Shown piece by piece: positions 1 to 8,696 of a stretch of DNA of 64,000 nucleotides. The position numbers were made by a program, and so were the translations under genes. The notes under the pieces were generated by a model, which was not told the DNA's origin, ran no database searches, and saw only the letters and a list, made by a program, of their open reading frames with translations. This DNA is from AC-56 sp963798705 (GTDB lineage: Bacteria; Actinomycetota; Thermoleophilia; Solirubrobacterales; 70-9), in NCBI GenBank assembly GCA_963798705.1, contig CAWCTW010000005.1, positions 124,001 through 188,000 on the forward strand, written 5' to 3'. Each line of letters starts with the position of its first letter. The first letter of the stretch is position 1.

Positions 1-2
1 TG

Positions 3-1232
3 GTGCAGAAGGGGCAGAAGGGCGGTCACTACGACCGCTTCCGGGCGCGGATCATGTTTCCGGTCCGCGATCCGCGCGGGCGGGTCCAGGGATTCGGCGC
101 GCGGGCTCTGCGGCCCGACACCAAGCCCAAGTACCTCAACTCGCCCGAGGGTGAGCTGTATCGCAAGAGCCGCACGCTCTACGGGATCGACCGGGCGCGC
201 TCGGCGATCGCCAAGGTTGGGCGCGCGGTGGTGGTCGAGGGGTACACGGACGTGCTCGCCGCGCACCAGGCCGGGATCGAGGAGGCGGTCGCCGTGATGG
301 GGACGGCGATCACCCCGGATCAGCTGCAGCAGCTCGCCCGCTACACCGAGGAGGTGGTGCTGGCGCTGGACGCGGATCGCGCCGGGCGGGCGGCGATGCT
401 GCGCGCCCAGCGGGTGGCCGGCAGCCGGAAGCTGCGCCTGCGGGTCGCCTCGATGCCGGCCGGCGAGGACCCCGCCGACATGCTGGCCGCCGGTGAGGCT
501 GAGCGCCTGGGCGAGCTGATCCTCGACGCGATCGAGCTGCCTGACTTCCACGTGCGAGTCGCCCTGGACGAGGCCGATCTGTCGTCCCCGGCCGGCAGGG
601 ACAGGGCTCTCGACGAGGTGGTGCCGGTGCTGGCGGCGATGGGGGAGTCGATCAGCCGCGACGAGCTGGCTCGCGTGGTGGCCGATCGGCTGAACGCGGA
701 CCCTGGCCTCGTGATGAGGCGACTGGCGGCGTCGGGCGGCGCCGAGCGCGTCCGGCCGGCGGCGAGGGAGGCCCCGAGGGCCGATGGCGGCGCGCCCGCG
801 TCGCGACCCGTGGCGCGCCCGCTCAACACCCGCGAGCTGCGGGAGCGGGCGCTGCTGGCGATGTGCATCGCCTCGCCAGCCGAGGGGCGCGAGTTCCTGC
901 AGCGGCTGACGCCCGAGCATCTGTCGGGGCCGGCCGTGGTGCGCGCCCGCGACTGGCTCGCCTCTCATCTCGACGAGCCGCTGGCGGGGCTGCCGCGGGA
1001 CGACGAGGAGCTCGTCTCGCTCGTGACCTACGTCTACACGCGCGCCGACCGCGAGCCGGGAGGCCGCGAGGCGATGGAGCTCAACTTCCTGCAGCTCGAG
1101 AAGGCGGTCATCGAGGATCAGATCGAGGCGGCGCGGAAGGCGGGGGGAGACCCGCCGGTCGAGCTGCAACGCCGTCGCGCGGAGCTCGCCGAGCGCATCG
1201 CCCACTGGGAGACGGCGGCGAGCCGGCGGTGA
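3..1232 (+). CDS. dnaG: DNA primase DnaG, C-terminal part (5' end outside window)
   Basis: Synthesises RNA primers at the replication fork. The visible 409 residues begin inside the catalytic core (FPVRDPRGRVQGFGAR, about residues 20-34) and continue through the TOPRIM domain, with the metal-binding Glu79 in VEGYTDV and the DADRAGRA motif at about 123-130. The C-terminal 150 residues are the poorly conserved helicase-binding part. The N-terminal zinc-finger domain and the first part of the core are missing because the window starts inside the gene. The GTG at base 3 is only the first codon available, not the true start. No rpoD follows, although the two genes are adjacent in many bacteria. 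Confidence 0.95.
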   Translation: MQKGQKGGHYDRFRARIMFPVRDPRGRVQGFGARALRPDTKPKYLNSPEGELYRKSRTLYGIDRARSAIAKVGRAVVVEGYTDVLAAHQAGIEEAVAVMGTAITPDQLQQLARYTEEVVLALDADRAGRAAMLRAQRVAGSRKLRLRVASMPAGEDPADMLAAGEAERLGELILDAIELPDFHVRVALDEADLSSPAGRDRALDEVVPVLAAMGESISRDELARVVADRLNADPGLVMRRLAASGGAERVRPAAREAPRADGGAPASRPVARPLNTRELRERALLAMCIASPAEGREFLQRLTPEHLSGPAVVRARDWLASHLDEPLAGLPRDDEELVSLVTYVYTRADREPGGREAMELNFLQLEKAVIEDQIEAARKAGGDPPVELQRRRAELAERIAHWETAASRR

Positions 1233-1317
1233 GCCCGGACTCGGTCCCGCCCTCCTGACGCTGAGCAGTGCTGCTCTGCTCCCCGCGTGCGGCGGTGCAG
1301 AGGACGCGGCCCGCACC

Positions 1318-1586
1318 GTGACCCTGTCGGCAGTCTCCCAGTGGCGTCGGCGCCTCAAGCGGAGGCTCATTGCCGATGCAGGGGGGCCTATGCGATTTGC
1401 GGGTGTTCACGTCATCCGTCGGCACTGCACTTTCACCACGTAGATCCGGCGACGAAGGAGTTTGCGCCCAGCCAGGAAGGAGTGACTCGGTCCTTGGAAC
1501 GCACGCGCGCAGACGCACGCAAGTGCACCTTGTTGCGTGCCAACTGCCACGCCGAGGTGGAAGCCGGAGCCGCTAGCCTGTCGTAG
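1318..1586 (+). pseudogene. HNH endonuclease-like small protein, frameshifted
   Basis: Two reading frames together spell a small HNH-type protein. From the GTG at 1318 the first frame gives SQWRRRLKRRLIADAGG. After the G run at 1381-1386 the next frame continues AYAICGCSRHPSALHFHHVD and then KCTLLRANCHAEVEAG to a TAG at 1584. The ICGC, FHH and ANCHAEV parts form the HNH/zinc fold. One extra G in the run would restore a single frame. The family usually has CxxC (CVLLCANC) in the second knuckle; here the first Cys is Arg, so a zinc ligand is also lost. That favours a decayed gene over a pure sequencing error. It sits between dnaG and tRNA-Asn, and no other gene is seen in this 400 bp gap. Confidence 0.7.
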
Positions 1587-1635
1587 GTTCGGTCGCTGTG
1601 GCGTTTGTCGAGGTAGCACAAGCGGTATTACACGG

Positions 1636-1709
1636 TCCGGGGTAGCTCAATTGGCAGATGCGCTCGGCTGTTAACCGAGAGGTTGAGGGTTCGAGTCCCT
1701 CCCCCGGAG
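1636..1709 (+). tRNA. tRNA-Asn (anticodon GTT)
   Basis: Cloverleaf read directly: acceptor stem tccgggg/ccccgga with discriminator G, anticodon stem ctcgg/ccgag around the loop ctgttaa (anticodon GTT), and T arm gaggg-ttcgagt-ccctc. CCA is not encoded. The D stem gctc pairs with ga(t)gc only if one U is bulged, so the gene is 74 nt. A terminator hairpin follows 7 nt downstream. Confidence 0.95.
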
Positions 1710-1715
1710 CTTCAC

Positions 1716-1737
1716 AGGCCGGTTTCGACCGGCCTTT
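1716..1737 (+). terminator. Rho-independent terminator of tRNA-Asn
   Basis: A perfect 8-bp stem AGGCCGGT/ACCGGCCT closed by a TTCG tetraloop and followed by TTT lies 6 nt after the tRNA. It overlaps the stop codon of the convergent glycosyltransferase gene and could serve both directions. Confidence 0.8.
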
Positions 1738-2930
1738 CAAATCTCCGATTGCTCCTCGACGAGGATGGCGCCATGCTCGCCGCCGTCGTTTGCCTCCGAC
1801 CACGACGCCAGTTGGCGGGCGCGGCCGCCAACCGAGGGATCGCCCAGGATCCATCGCGTCGCCCACCTCAGCGGACCGGACCCGAGCAGCCGCCAGGGGA
1901 GCATCAGACCAGCGCCGGCCCACGCGACCCGCGCCGAGTTCTCCGCCATGTCGCCGACGTGCGGGCAGCACAGCACCGGCACGCCTGCCGCGAGCGCCCG
2001 GGCGACCGTCCCGTGCCCGCCGTGGCAGATGACCAGGGACGCCTCCGGCATCACGTGCGAGTAGGACAGCCAGTCGACCACCCTCGCGTTGGCCGGGGCG
2101 GCGGGCAGCGAATCCGCGGGATCGAGCCGGTTCGTCGTCGCGATCACCCGCACCGGCTCGTCCGCCAGCGCTTCGAGCGCCACCCGGACCAACCGCAACT
2201 CCGGATCCTGCGCGGTGCTCGGCGCCACCAGCACCAGCGGCCCCTCTCCATCCGGCAGCTCGACCTCCGGATAGGGCAGCTCGAACTCCATCGGCCCCGT
2301 CACATGAACCCCGCTCGGCCACCGCCGCGGGTACTCGAGCTGCGGGAAGGTGGCGACCATCGCCAGGTCCCGGCTGATCCCGCCGTGAAACCCCTCCAGC
2401 GGGGAGAGCCCCAACGCAGCGCGCGTCTCGTTCATCTCCCGCCGTCCCCGCCGCAGGCCGCTTTCGAGCAGCGGCAGCGCCCGCCGCCAGAGCGCGCGCC
2501 CGACCGGCGTGCGCGGGAGCTGCAGGCCGAAGGCGAAGAACGGCATCCCGGGCTCATGCACCGGGTAGACGTGCGGAATCAGCGTCGCGCGCCGCACGCC
2601 GGCCCGCTCCGCCGCCAGCGCCGGCGCCAGCGTGAGGATGTCGCTGACGACGACGTCGGGCTCGAGCTCCTCGATCAGCGGCGACAGCGCGATCGCCGCA
2701 TCCGCGGCCGATCGCCATACCTCCGAGCCGGGTTCCGACGGCGGAAACGTCTTGTACTCCTCGGCCGCCGTAAACCCGAGGCCCTCGGCCTCGACCGGCT
2801 CCCGCCACCGCTCCCAGGTCTCCACCAGCACCTCGTGACCACGTCGCCGCAGGGCGCGGGCCAGGGCGATGGCGGGAAACGCGTGGCCCGCGTCGCCGAA
2901 GGCCGCGACCAGGAATCGCCGGCCGCTCAC
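1737..2930 (-). CDS. GT1-type (UGT/MGT-like) glycosyltransferase
   Basis: A 397-residue GT-B fold glycosyltransferase, predicted to move a sugar from a nucleotide-sugar onto a small acceptor such as a lipid or natural product. The N-terminus FLVAAFGDAGHAFPAIALAR matches the first Rossmann half of the UGT/MGT families, including the His of GHAFP. The C-terminal donor-binding segment has CHGGHGTVARALAAGVPVL (about residues 305-323), the usual HxGxGT signature. The length is typical. The gene stands alone and converges on tRNA-Asn. The acceptor cannot be told from sequence. Confidence 0.85.
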   Translation of the reverse strand: MSGRRFLVAAFGDAGHAFPAIALARALRRRGHEVLVETWERWREPVEAEGLGFTAAEEYKTFPPSEPGSEVWRSAADAAIALSPLIEELEPDVVVSDILTLAPALAAERAGVRRATLIPHVYPVHEPGMPFFAFGLQLPRTPVGRALWRRALPLLESGLRRGRREMNETRAALGLSPLEGFHGGISRDLAMVATFPQLEYPRRWPSGVHVTGPMEFELPYPEVELPDGEGPLVLVAPSTAQDPELRLVRVALEALADEPVRVIATTNRLDPADSLPAAPANARVVDWLSYSHVMPEASLVICHGGHGTVARALAAGVPVLCCPHVGDMAENSARVAWAGAGLMLPWRLLGSGPLRWATRWILGDPSVGGRARQLASWSEANDGGEHGAILVEEQSEI

Positions 2931-2998
2931 TGCAAACCCCGTTGCGGTGGCGTCGAGCGGAGCCGCCAGGTGCGCCCAACCGCGCTATCCCTTGGCTC

Positions 2999-3661
2999 GT
3001 GAGACATCGCGACCGAAACCGCGCCGAGCGACTCCGCTTCGCCGTCGAGGCGCTTCCGCGGGTCACCCGCGAGGCGATGATCCGAGGCATCGACTCCAAC
3101 CGGATCGTCGTCGGCGCCTACGTCGACCGCGACTCCGGCGGAATCTGCCCGATGCTCGCCGCGCACCGCAACGGCGGACGGACCGACCTCGCCAGCTTCG
3201 CCCGCGCCTGGGACCGCTACACGGGCGCTAAGCGTCCCCGCCTCGCCACGCGCCGGGAGCTCCACGCCCTCCGCTCCCTGCTCGAGGGGACCCTCGCGGA
3301 CGACCTGAGCGAGGCCGGCTCGATCGCGGCCGCCGCGGCCCAGATCCGCGCCGAGCGGGCCGAGCTCGCGGCCCGCCGTGCCCAATGCGCCGAGCCGGAT
3401 GCACCATCGATCGCCGAGCCGGTTGAGGAGGCGCCCATCCGCATCCGTCGCCTGCGCTGGTCGCGCATGCGGCCGGCGCGCCGCTACGTGGAGCACCCCG
3501 ACCTCCTTGCGGCGGCGGAGGAGCAGCTCACCGAGCAGGGGGCCGACCGGCTCGCATCCCGAGCTCGCGGTGACCCATCCCTCCCAGGGCGGCTAGGCGA
3601 CCGTGCCCGGGAGCTCGTCCGGGCGCGTGAAGACGATCTCCGGGATCAGGCACCCCGGTGA
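2999..3661 (+). CDS. Conserved hypothetical protein
   Basis: No assigned function. The N-terminal 80 residues look like a real fold (LPRVTREAMIRGI, then GGICPMLAAHRNGGRTD and SFARAWDRYTG), which I recall as a recurring uncharacterised protein of high-GC actinobacteria. The middle is an Ala/Arg/Glu-rich helical stretch and the end is basic. I chose the GTG at 2999, because the TTG at 2942 adds 19 low-complexity residues. The 3' end overlaps the convergent SDR gene by 69 bp. It is divergent from the glycosyltransferase gene, whose start is about 70 bp away. Confidence 0.6.
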   Translation: MRHRDRNRAERLRFAVEALPRVTREAMIRGIDSNRIVVGAYVDRDSGGICPMLAAHRNGGRTDLASFARAWDRYTGAKRPRLATRRELHALRSLLEGTLADDLSEAGSIAAAAAQIRAERAELAARRAQCAEPDAPSIAEPVEEAPIRIRRLRWSRMRPARRYVEHPDLLAAAEEQLTEQGADRLASRARGDPSLPGRLGDRARELVRAREDDLRDQAPR

Positions 3662-4327
3662 GGTGCGCAGCAGGTACCGCACCGCCTCCCCGATGTCCTC
3701 CGGCTGGATCATCTCCTCCTGCTTGACCTGATCGCGGACGTACTCGGTCATGGGCGTGTCGACGAATCCGGGGCAGAGCGCGGTCACCTGGATCCCCTGC
3801 CCGGAGACCTCCTTCTGCGTTGCTTCGCTGAAGCCGATCACCGCCGCCTTCGTCGCCGAGTAGACCGACAGCCACGGCTGCCCCGACTTCCCGGCGATCG
3901 ACGCCGTGTTGACGATCAGCGCCTTCGCGTGCTCGGCGCCGGCCTCCCGCAGCAGCGGCAGCGCCTCGCGCGTGCCGATGATCACCGCCCGCAGGTTCAC
4001 GCCGAGCTGCATGTCCAGGTACTTCGTGGTGATCTCGTGCATCGCCTCGCCGATTCCCACCCCGGCGTTGTTGACCATCACGTCCAGGCGGCCGAACCGC
4101 TCCTTGTGCGAGCGGACGAGCCCCGCCACCGCATCCTCGTCGGTCATGTTGGCCGGGAGCGCCTGCACGTCGAGGCCGGCGCCGCGCAGCTCCTCGGCGG
4201 CCGCCTCGAGCTTCTCCGGCCGGCGGGCGGCAATCGTCACGCCATATCCGTCCTCGCCGAGCGCCCGCGCGATGGCCAGTCCGATCCCGCTCGATCCACC
4301 GGTTATGAGCGCTGCCCGCTCCGCCAC
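3593..4327 (-). CDS. SDR-family NAD(P)-dependent oxidoreductase
   Basis: A classical short-chain dehydrogenase of about 244 residues, expected to oxidise or reduce an alcohol/ketone using NAD(P)(H). Visible motifs: cofactor loop TGGSSGIG near the N-terminus, NNAG at about 88-91, the catalytic Ser in NTASIAGKSG, and YSATK (catalytic Tyr and Lys). The GTG at 4327 sits 7 nt after GGAG. A TTG at 4333 is also possible but lies too close to that SD. The substrate is unknown. It is followed on the same strand side by the DHA2 transporter upstream, but the 116 bp gap gives no clear operon. Confidence 0.9.
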   Translation of the reverse strand: MAERAALITGGSSGIGLAIARALGEDGYGVTIAARRPEKLEAAAEELRGAGLDVQALPANMTDEDAVAGLVRSHKERFGRLDVMVNNAGVGIGEAMHEITTKYLDMQLGVNLRAVIIGTREALPLLREAGAEHAKALIVNTASIAGKSGQPWLSVYSATKAAVIGFSEATQKEVSGQGIQVTALCPGFVDTPMTEYVRDQVKQEEMIQPEDIGEAVRYLLRTSPGCLIPEIVFTRPDELPGTVA

Positions 4328-4443
4328 GACCAATCTCCTCTCCTCGCCGTCGGGGCCGGGACCCTACCGCCCGGCGGCGGTGCTGGACCGAGCCGCACCC
4401 TACGGGCGCCGGGGCTCGTTCTGCGCCCGTTCGCCTTCCAGGC

Positions 4444-5841
4444 TCACTCGACGTCGGCCTGCTTGCCGCCCGGCATGAGGAACTGCGCAATGAAGAACGC
4501 GACGGCCATCACGCCGGCGCCGACGTAGAACGCGGTCTGCAGCGCGTCGGCGAACCCGCTCGGCGTCGTGTGGGGACCAAGCGCGCCCAGCACGATCGTC
4601 CCCAGGATCGCCATCCCGAGCGCCGAGCCGAAGTTCCGGAACGTCTGGATGATCCCCGCGGCCTCACCCCTTATCTGCGTGGGGGCGCGGTTGAGGGCAT
4701 CGGTGTTGAGCGGCGACATGGCAAGGCCGAACCCGGCCCCCGTCACGAGCATCCCGGCCAGGGTCGCGCTGTGGCTCAGGTCCGACAACTCCGACCCCCA
4801 CAGCCAGAGACCGACCGCGATCGCTGCCAGCCCCAACGTCACGGGGTGCTTCGCCCCGACCTTGTCGAACATGCCGCCGCCGATCCGCGACGCGATGAAG
4901 AAGGAATAGAACATCGTCAGGATCGAGAACCCGGCCTGGGTGGGCTCCTGCCCGACGGACACCTGGAAGTAGATGCTGCCGAAGAAGAAGACGGCGAGCC
5001 AGGTGAAGAAGAGGAACAGCGTGAGGATGTTGTCGAGTGCGAACGCGCGGTTGTCGATGAAGGCCTGAATCGCGATCAGGGGGCTCTTGGCCCGGCGCTC
5101 GAACATCACGAACAGCGCCAGAATCACGACGCCCACGATTATCGAGCCGATGGTCGCGACGCTGTCCCAGCCCCACGCGTTGGATTGCTGTAACCCGAGC
5201 ACCAGTAATCCCATCCCGGCCACAAGGAGCGCGGCTCCCATCCAGTCGATCCGCGCCGGGTGTTTGGTGTCCTTCAGCTTGATGAACGCGAACTCGGCCA
5301 GCGACAGCAGGGCGACCGGAACGTTGATCCAGAAGATCGCCCGCCAGGTCCAGTACTGCGTCAGGTAGGAGCCGGCGATCGGGCCGCCCGCCGTGAACAG
5401 GCCCGCGACGATGAAGAAGACCGCCAGCCCCTTGCCGCGCTCGTCAGGCGGGAAGGAATTCAGCACCAGAACCGTCGTCGACGGGATCAGCAGCGCGCCG
5501 CCGATTCCCTGCAGGACGCGGCAGACGATCAACCACGGCTCGGCCGCCGAGGTGTCGGGGGTGAGGCCGCAGGCCGTCGACGCGCCGGCGAAGAGGACGA
5601 TCCCGATCGCGACGATGCGCTTGTGGCCGAGGATGTCGCCGAGCCGCCCCCCGAGCGCGATGAACGCCGCCGTCGACAGCGCGTACGCCGTAACCGTCCA
5701 CTGGGCCGCGGTGGCCGAAAGATGCAGGTCGCGCTGAATCGTCGTCACCGAGATCGAGACGATCGTGAAATCGATCATCACCATCGCCATCGCCGGGACG
5801 AGCGGCCACAGGACACGCCAGCGCTGATACTCAGGCTGCAT
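4444..5841 (-). CDS. MFS transporter, DHA2 (EmrB/QacA-like) family
   Basis: An integral membrane proton-driven exporter, probably of drugs or hydrophobic compounds. The 465-residue chain is almost continuous hydrophobic segments, consistent with the 14 helices of DHA2 members. Family marks include MIDFTIVSISVTTIQRDL in helix 1, QWTVTAYALSTAA, GGRLGDILGHKR (loop 2-3 motif A) and the motif C region LQGIGGALLIPSTTVLVLNS. The start is an ATG. The real substrate cannot be read from sequence. Confidence 0.9.
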   Translation of the reverse strand: MQPEYQRWRVLWPLVPAMAMVMIDFTIVSISVTTIQRDLHLSATAAQWTVTAYALSTAAFIALGGRLGDILGHKRIVAIGIVLFAGASTACGLTPDTSAAEPWLIVCRVLQGIGGALLIPSTTVLVLNSFPPDERGKGLAVFFIVAGLFTAGGPIAGSYLTQYWTWRAIFWINVPVALLSLAEFAFIKLKDTKHPARIDWMGAALLVAGMGLLVLGLQQSNAWGWDSVATIGSIIVGVVILALFVMFERRAKSPLIAIQAFIDNRAFALDNILTLFLFFTWLAVFFFGSIYFQVSVGQEPTQAGFSILTMFYSFFIASRIGGGMFDKVGAKHPVTLGLAAIAVGLWLWGSELSDLSHSATLAGMLVTGAGFGLAMSPLNTDALNRAPTQIRGEAAGIIQTFRNFGSALGMAILGTIVLGALGPHTTPSGFADALQTAFYVGAGVMAVAFFIAQFLMPGGKQADVE

Positions 5842-6042
5842 CGCCGCGGGAACCTAGTACACACCGCCAGACGAATCTCGAACCACGGCCGTCCGGCGCT
5901 GGTAGTCGTAGTCCTTGACCGCCCGTTCCACCGCAGCTCACAGACGAAAGGTCCTCGTCCCGGCAACGACCATCCGAGCCTGACGGCAGGAGGCCAGCGG
6001 GCTATCGTGAATTCCCGCATAGGCAAGCCCGAAAAGGGCTCC

Positions 6043-6116
6043 GGGCCGGTAGCTCAGTTGGTCAGAGCAGCGGACTCATAATCCGTCGGTCGGTGGTTCG
6101 AATCCACCCCGGCCCA
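6043..6116 (+). tRNA. tRNA-Met (anticodon CAT; Ile2 not excluded)
   Basis: Acceptor gggccgg/ccggccc with discriminator A, D stem gctc/gagc, anticodon stem gcgga/tccgt around loop ctcataa (anticodon CAT), and T arm ggtgg-ttcgaat-ccacc. CCA is not encoded. Elongator Met fits best, but a lysidine-modified tRNA-Ile2 has the same anticodon. It lacks initiator features. A decayed transposase gene starts 14 nt beyond its 3' end and no terminator is seen. Confidence 0.92.
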
Positions 6117-6130
6117 TCGCAAAGATTGCT

Positions 6131-6922
6131 CTAGCAAGCCGGTTTCGGCCTCGCTCGGATTGTGCGGAGCTCCAGCATCCGCGAGGCGACTCGGGCCCGC
6201 AGTCCGGTGATCGTTCGCACTCCGTGGCGCTCGAGCGTGAGGATGTCCTTGCAGGCGCGAAAGATCGACTCGATCCGCTGGCGGATCGGGGCCCAGGTGG
6301 GGGCCGCGCCCGGGCTCGTCCTTGCGGGCGGGGCGAAACACGGTGGCGCCGAGGGCGCTGACGTCGGCCTCGAAGTCGGCTCCGGCGTAGCCCTTGTCGC
6401 CGATGACCACCTCGCCGCCCGAAAGGGTCGAGGCGGGCAGCGCCTCGGCCATCCCCGCTCGCCGACGTTCGCGGGCGCCAGCCCCCAGGCTCGCGGCGTC
6501 CCGTCGGCACCGAAGACGCCGTGCAGGCGCATCCCCCAGAAGTGGCGGGAATGTTGCGCAGTAGCCGCTCGCGCACCACGGCGCAAGCGCCGAGCGCCGC
6601 GTGGTCTCGACCGAGCGCCCGCATTCGACCGGGGTCGAGTCGATGAGGACGAGGTCGTCGTGGGCGCCGGGGCATTCGGAGGCGAAGATCGCGACCCAGG
6701 CGCTCGATCGTCGCCGCGAGTCGGTGGCGGCGCTTCCAGGGGCCGGGCTGCTTGGGGAGACTCGGGGAACAGATGCCGAATCTCCTTTCTGGCTCGGGCG
6801 AGGAAGCACGGATCCTCGGGGCAGCCCATGATCGACTGGGCGACACAGAGGGTGACGACCTCGGCGTCGTTGACCCGGCGACGGGCGTTATCGGGCTTGC
6901 AGGGCAGGAGATCGTCGGCCAT
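6131..6922 (-). mobile_element. IS982-type transposase remnant, multiply frameshifted
   Basis: The three minus-strand frames each hold pieces of one DDE transposase of the IS982 type. In order: MADDLL...NDAEVVTLCVAQSIMG...KEIRHLFPE in one frame; VLIDSTPVECGRSVETTRRS in a second; HFWGMRLHGVFGADG back in the first; GGEVVIGDKGYAGADFEA and FRPARKDEP in the second; RQRIESIFRACKDILTLERH in the first, ending at 6131. At least four frame changes are needed, so no active transposase can be made. The Asp of IDSTP and of GDKGYAG are the expected catalytic residues. I could not identify terminal inverted repeats. A perfect 16-bp palindrome at 6955-6970 lies just upstream of the start. Confidence 0.8.
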
Positions 6923-7090
6923 GCAATAAACGGTGGTGAGATCACGGCACCGAGCGGCTCCGCGGAGCCGTCTGCACGCACGGGCGCCGTGGAATTAGTC
7001 GTCTAGGAGGGTCTAGCGAAACGGCCAGCGAAACTCGTGTTACAAACTGCCATTCAGCCGCCGTTGAACTGCGAACGCGAGGGAGAGACG

Positions 7091-7417
7091 ATGCCGCTCT
7101 ATCTATCGAGGTTCAGCTACACGCCCGAGACTTGGGCGGGCTTGATCGGCAACCCAGAGGATCGCCGAAACGCCGCTCAGTCGTACATTGAGTCGGTCGG
7201 CGGGAAGCTCCACGGGTTCTGGTACGCCTTCGGCACACACGACGGCTACAACCTATGGGAGGCCCCCGACAACGTGTCGATGGCCTCGGTTGCGCTGGCG
7301 ATCAGTGGCGGCGGTGCGCTTAGCTCGTTCGAAACGACAGTCCTCCTGACCGTCGACGAGACGATGGATGCCCTGCGCAAGGCCGAGCAAGTCCAGTACA
7401 GGGCGCCCGGCGCGTAG
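7091..7417 (+). CDS. GYD-domain small protein
   Basis: A 108-residue protein matching the GYD domain family of small, probably dimeric ferredoxin-like fold proteins of unknown biochemical role. The family hallmark is visible in YAFGTHDGYNLWEAPDN. The N-terminus MPLYLSRFSYTPETWAGLI is also typical. I chose the ATG at 7091, preceded by GAGGGAGAG, over an upstream in-frame start. It lies alone downstream of the transposase remnant. Confidence 0.85.
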   Translation: MPLYLSRFSYTPETWAGLIGNPEDRRNAAQSYIESVGGKLHGFWYAFGTHDGYNLWEAPDNVSMASVALAISGGGALSSFETTVLLTVDETMDALRKAEQVQYRAPGA

Positions 7418-7639
7418 CGGCTCGGACGCTGCCACCCACCACCAGCTTTCAACCCGCTGCAGCGGAAGTAGCCCTGAATATGGTCAAAGCGGAGGTGGCG
7501 AGCAATCGCCCCAGCGAGTTTCGCGAGATCCTCCCAGCGGGCCCGCCCGGTTTTTGCAGCGGGTGGCCGGACCACTCTTCGATCGCGCTGCGCAAAACGC
7601 CTCAGCGGCGAGCGCGCGGCTCATTTAGGCTTAAGGCGG
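7418..7639. other. Intergenic stretch without a recognised gene
   Basis: A 222 bp gap. The minus strand is open from 7575 and contains GRARWEDLAKLAGAIARHLR, but I recognise no family and see no convincing ribosome binding site. It may be a leftover of an accessory gene. Confidence 0.4.
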
Positions 7640-8089
7640 ATGGCGGCGGATTCCGGCGAGTGGACCCTCGAGATGGTGCCCGCCCTGCCCGTCGCGCCTC
7701 CGCGCCTCTTCACCGCCTTCATCGATCCTGACGAGCTGACGAAGTGGTTCGGGCCGGAGGGCTTTAGCGTGGGGAGCCTCGACCTCGACGGTCGCGCCGG
7801 AGGGACCTACCGGATCGAGATGCAGCCGCCCGACGGTGATCCCTTCTATCTCGGCGGGGAGTTCCGTGAGGTCGATCCGCCCGGCCGCCTGGCCTTCACA
7901 TTCGTGTATGAAGACCCGGATCCCGACGATGTCGAGACCCTGGTCGAACTCTCGTTACGCGATCGCGGCGAATCAACAGAGGTTGTCTTCACTCAGGGTC
8001 CCTTCAAGACCGAAGCGCGGCGTGAGCTTCACCGGGACGGTTGGACGGATAGTTTCGACAGGCTCGCGCAAGTCATCTCGCAGTCATAG
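7640..8089 (+). CDS. SRPBCC protein, AHSA1-like
   Basis: A 149-residue START/SRPBCC (AHSA1-like) domain protein with a hydrophobic-ligand cavity; members often sit in stress or detoxification contexts without known chemistry. Typical points are the N-terminal PRLFTAFIDPDELTKWFGPE, GGTYRIEMQPPDG, the PPGRLAFTFVYE strand and the C-terminal GWTDSFDRL helix. No ArsR-type regulator, its frequent partner, is adjacent. The start is the ATG at 7640. Confidence 0.85.
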   Translation: MAADSGEWTLEMVPALPVAPPRLFTAFIDPDELTKWFGPEGFSVGSLDLDGRAGGTYRIEMQPPDGDPFYLGGEFREVDPPGRLAFTFVYEDPDPDDVETLVELSLRDRGESTEVVFTQGPFKTEARRELHRDGWTDSFDRLAQVISQS

Positions 8090-8225
8090 CCGCCCGCACA
8101 ACACGGCTCCGCCGTTGTGGGGGGCCGTATCGGTCAGGGTCAGCGCTGACTGCCCGGCAGTTCTCAGCGAGTGCGCGGCGCAAAGGGCTCTCAGCACCGG
8201 CCCCACGCGAGATACTGTCCAGACG

Positions 8226-8621
8226 ATGTCGCCGGCGAACGTCGAGGTCATCCGCAGAGCGATTGAGAGCTTTGCGAGCGACGCTGAAGCGTGGATCGGC
8301 ACGCTCGATCCGGCGATCAGGTGGTATCCGGAGGAAGAAGGTCACGCCGTCGTGCTTGGTCACAACGCCGTCCTGCGGTCCCGCGAGCGCTGGCTGGAGA
8401 CGTTTGAGGAAGGAACCCTCCGGTTCGAGATCGAGGAGCTGAGGGGAGAAGGGCAAAATCTGATGTCCGCGCTCCGCGAATGGGGCCGCGGTAGGGGGAG
8501 CGGAATAGAGATCGAGGGCCGCACCTATTCGCATTGGAAGGTGCGCAACGGCAAGATCGTCTACGTCTACGAGTACGCGACCCGAGACGAGGCCCTCGAA
8601 GCCGCCGGGCTTTCGGAGTAG
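8226..8621 (+). CDS. SnoaL-like (NTF2-fold) protein
   Basis: A 131-residue NTF2-fold protein of the SnoaL-like group. The N-terminus MSPANVEVIRRAIESF is the signature of a large actinobacterial paralog family, and the C-terminal WKVRNGKIVYVYEY is the usual last strand pair. Such proteins bind or isomerise small molecules, but no catalytic set can be assigned here. The start ATG at 8226 is 9 nt after a GATACT -10 box, suggesting a leaderless message. A frame open further upstream (from 7836) overlaps the SRPBCC gene and is not used. Confidence 0.82.
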   Translation: MSPANVEVIRRAIESFASDAEAWIGTLDPAIRWYPEEEGHAVVLGHNAVLRSRERWLETFEEGTLRFEIEELRGEGQNLMSALREWGRGRGSGIEIEGRTYSHWKVRNGKIVYVYEYATRDEALEAAGLSE

Positions 8622-8643
8622 TCGACGTCGGAGGAAACGGGGG

Positions 8644-8696
8644 CAACGAATCTGCGAGGCGTCACCTCGAGGGACCGTACCCCCGCGGATTCGTTG
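8644..8696 (+). terminator. Long hairpin, probable terminator
   Basis: caacgaatc (8644-8652) pairs perfectly with gattcgttg (8688-8696), and the stem extends inward by several more pairs. It begins 22 nt after the SnoaL-like gene. There is no T run, so termination is an inference. The rest of the gap to 8858 shows no gene. Confidence 0.45.

Noticed and set aside
1683..3002. Plus-strand frame opposite the glycosyltransferase (439 codons)
   Set aside because: It starts inside tRNA-Asn and lacks any family motif, whereas the minus strand encodes a clear GT-B enzyme.
6955..6970. 16-bp palindrome as the IS terminal inverted repeat
   Set aside because: No matching sequence was found at the other side (6117-6131), so it cannot be called an IS end.
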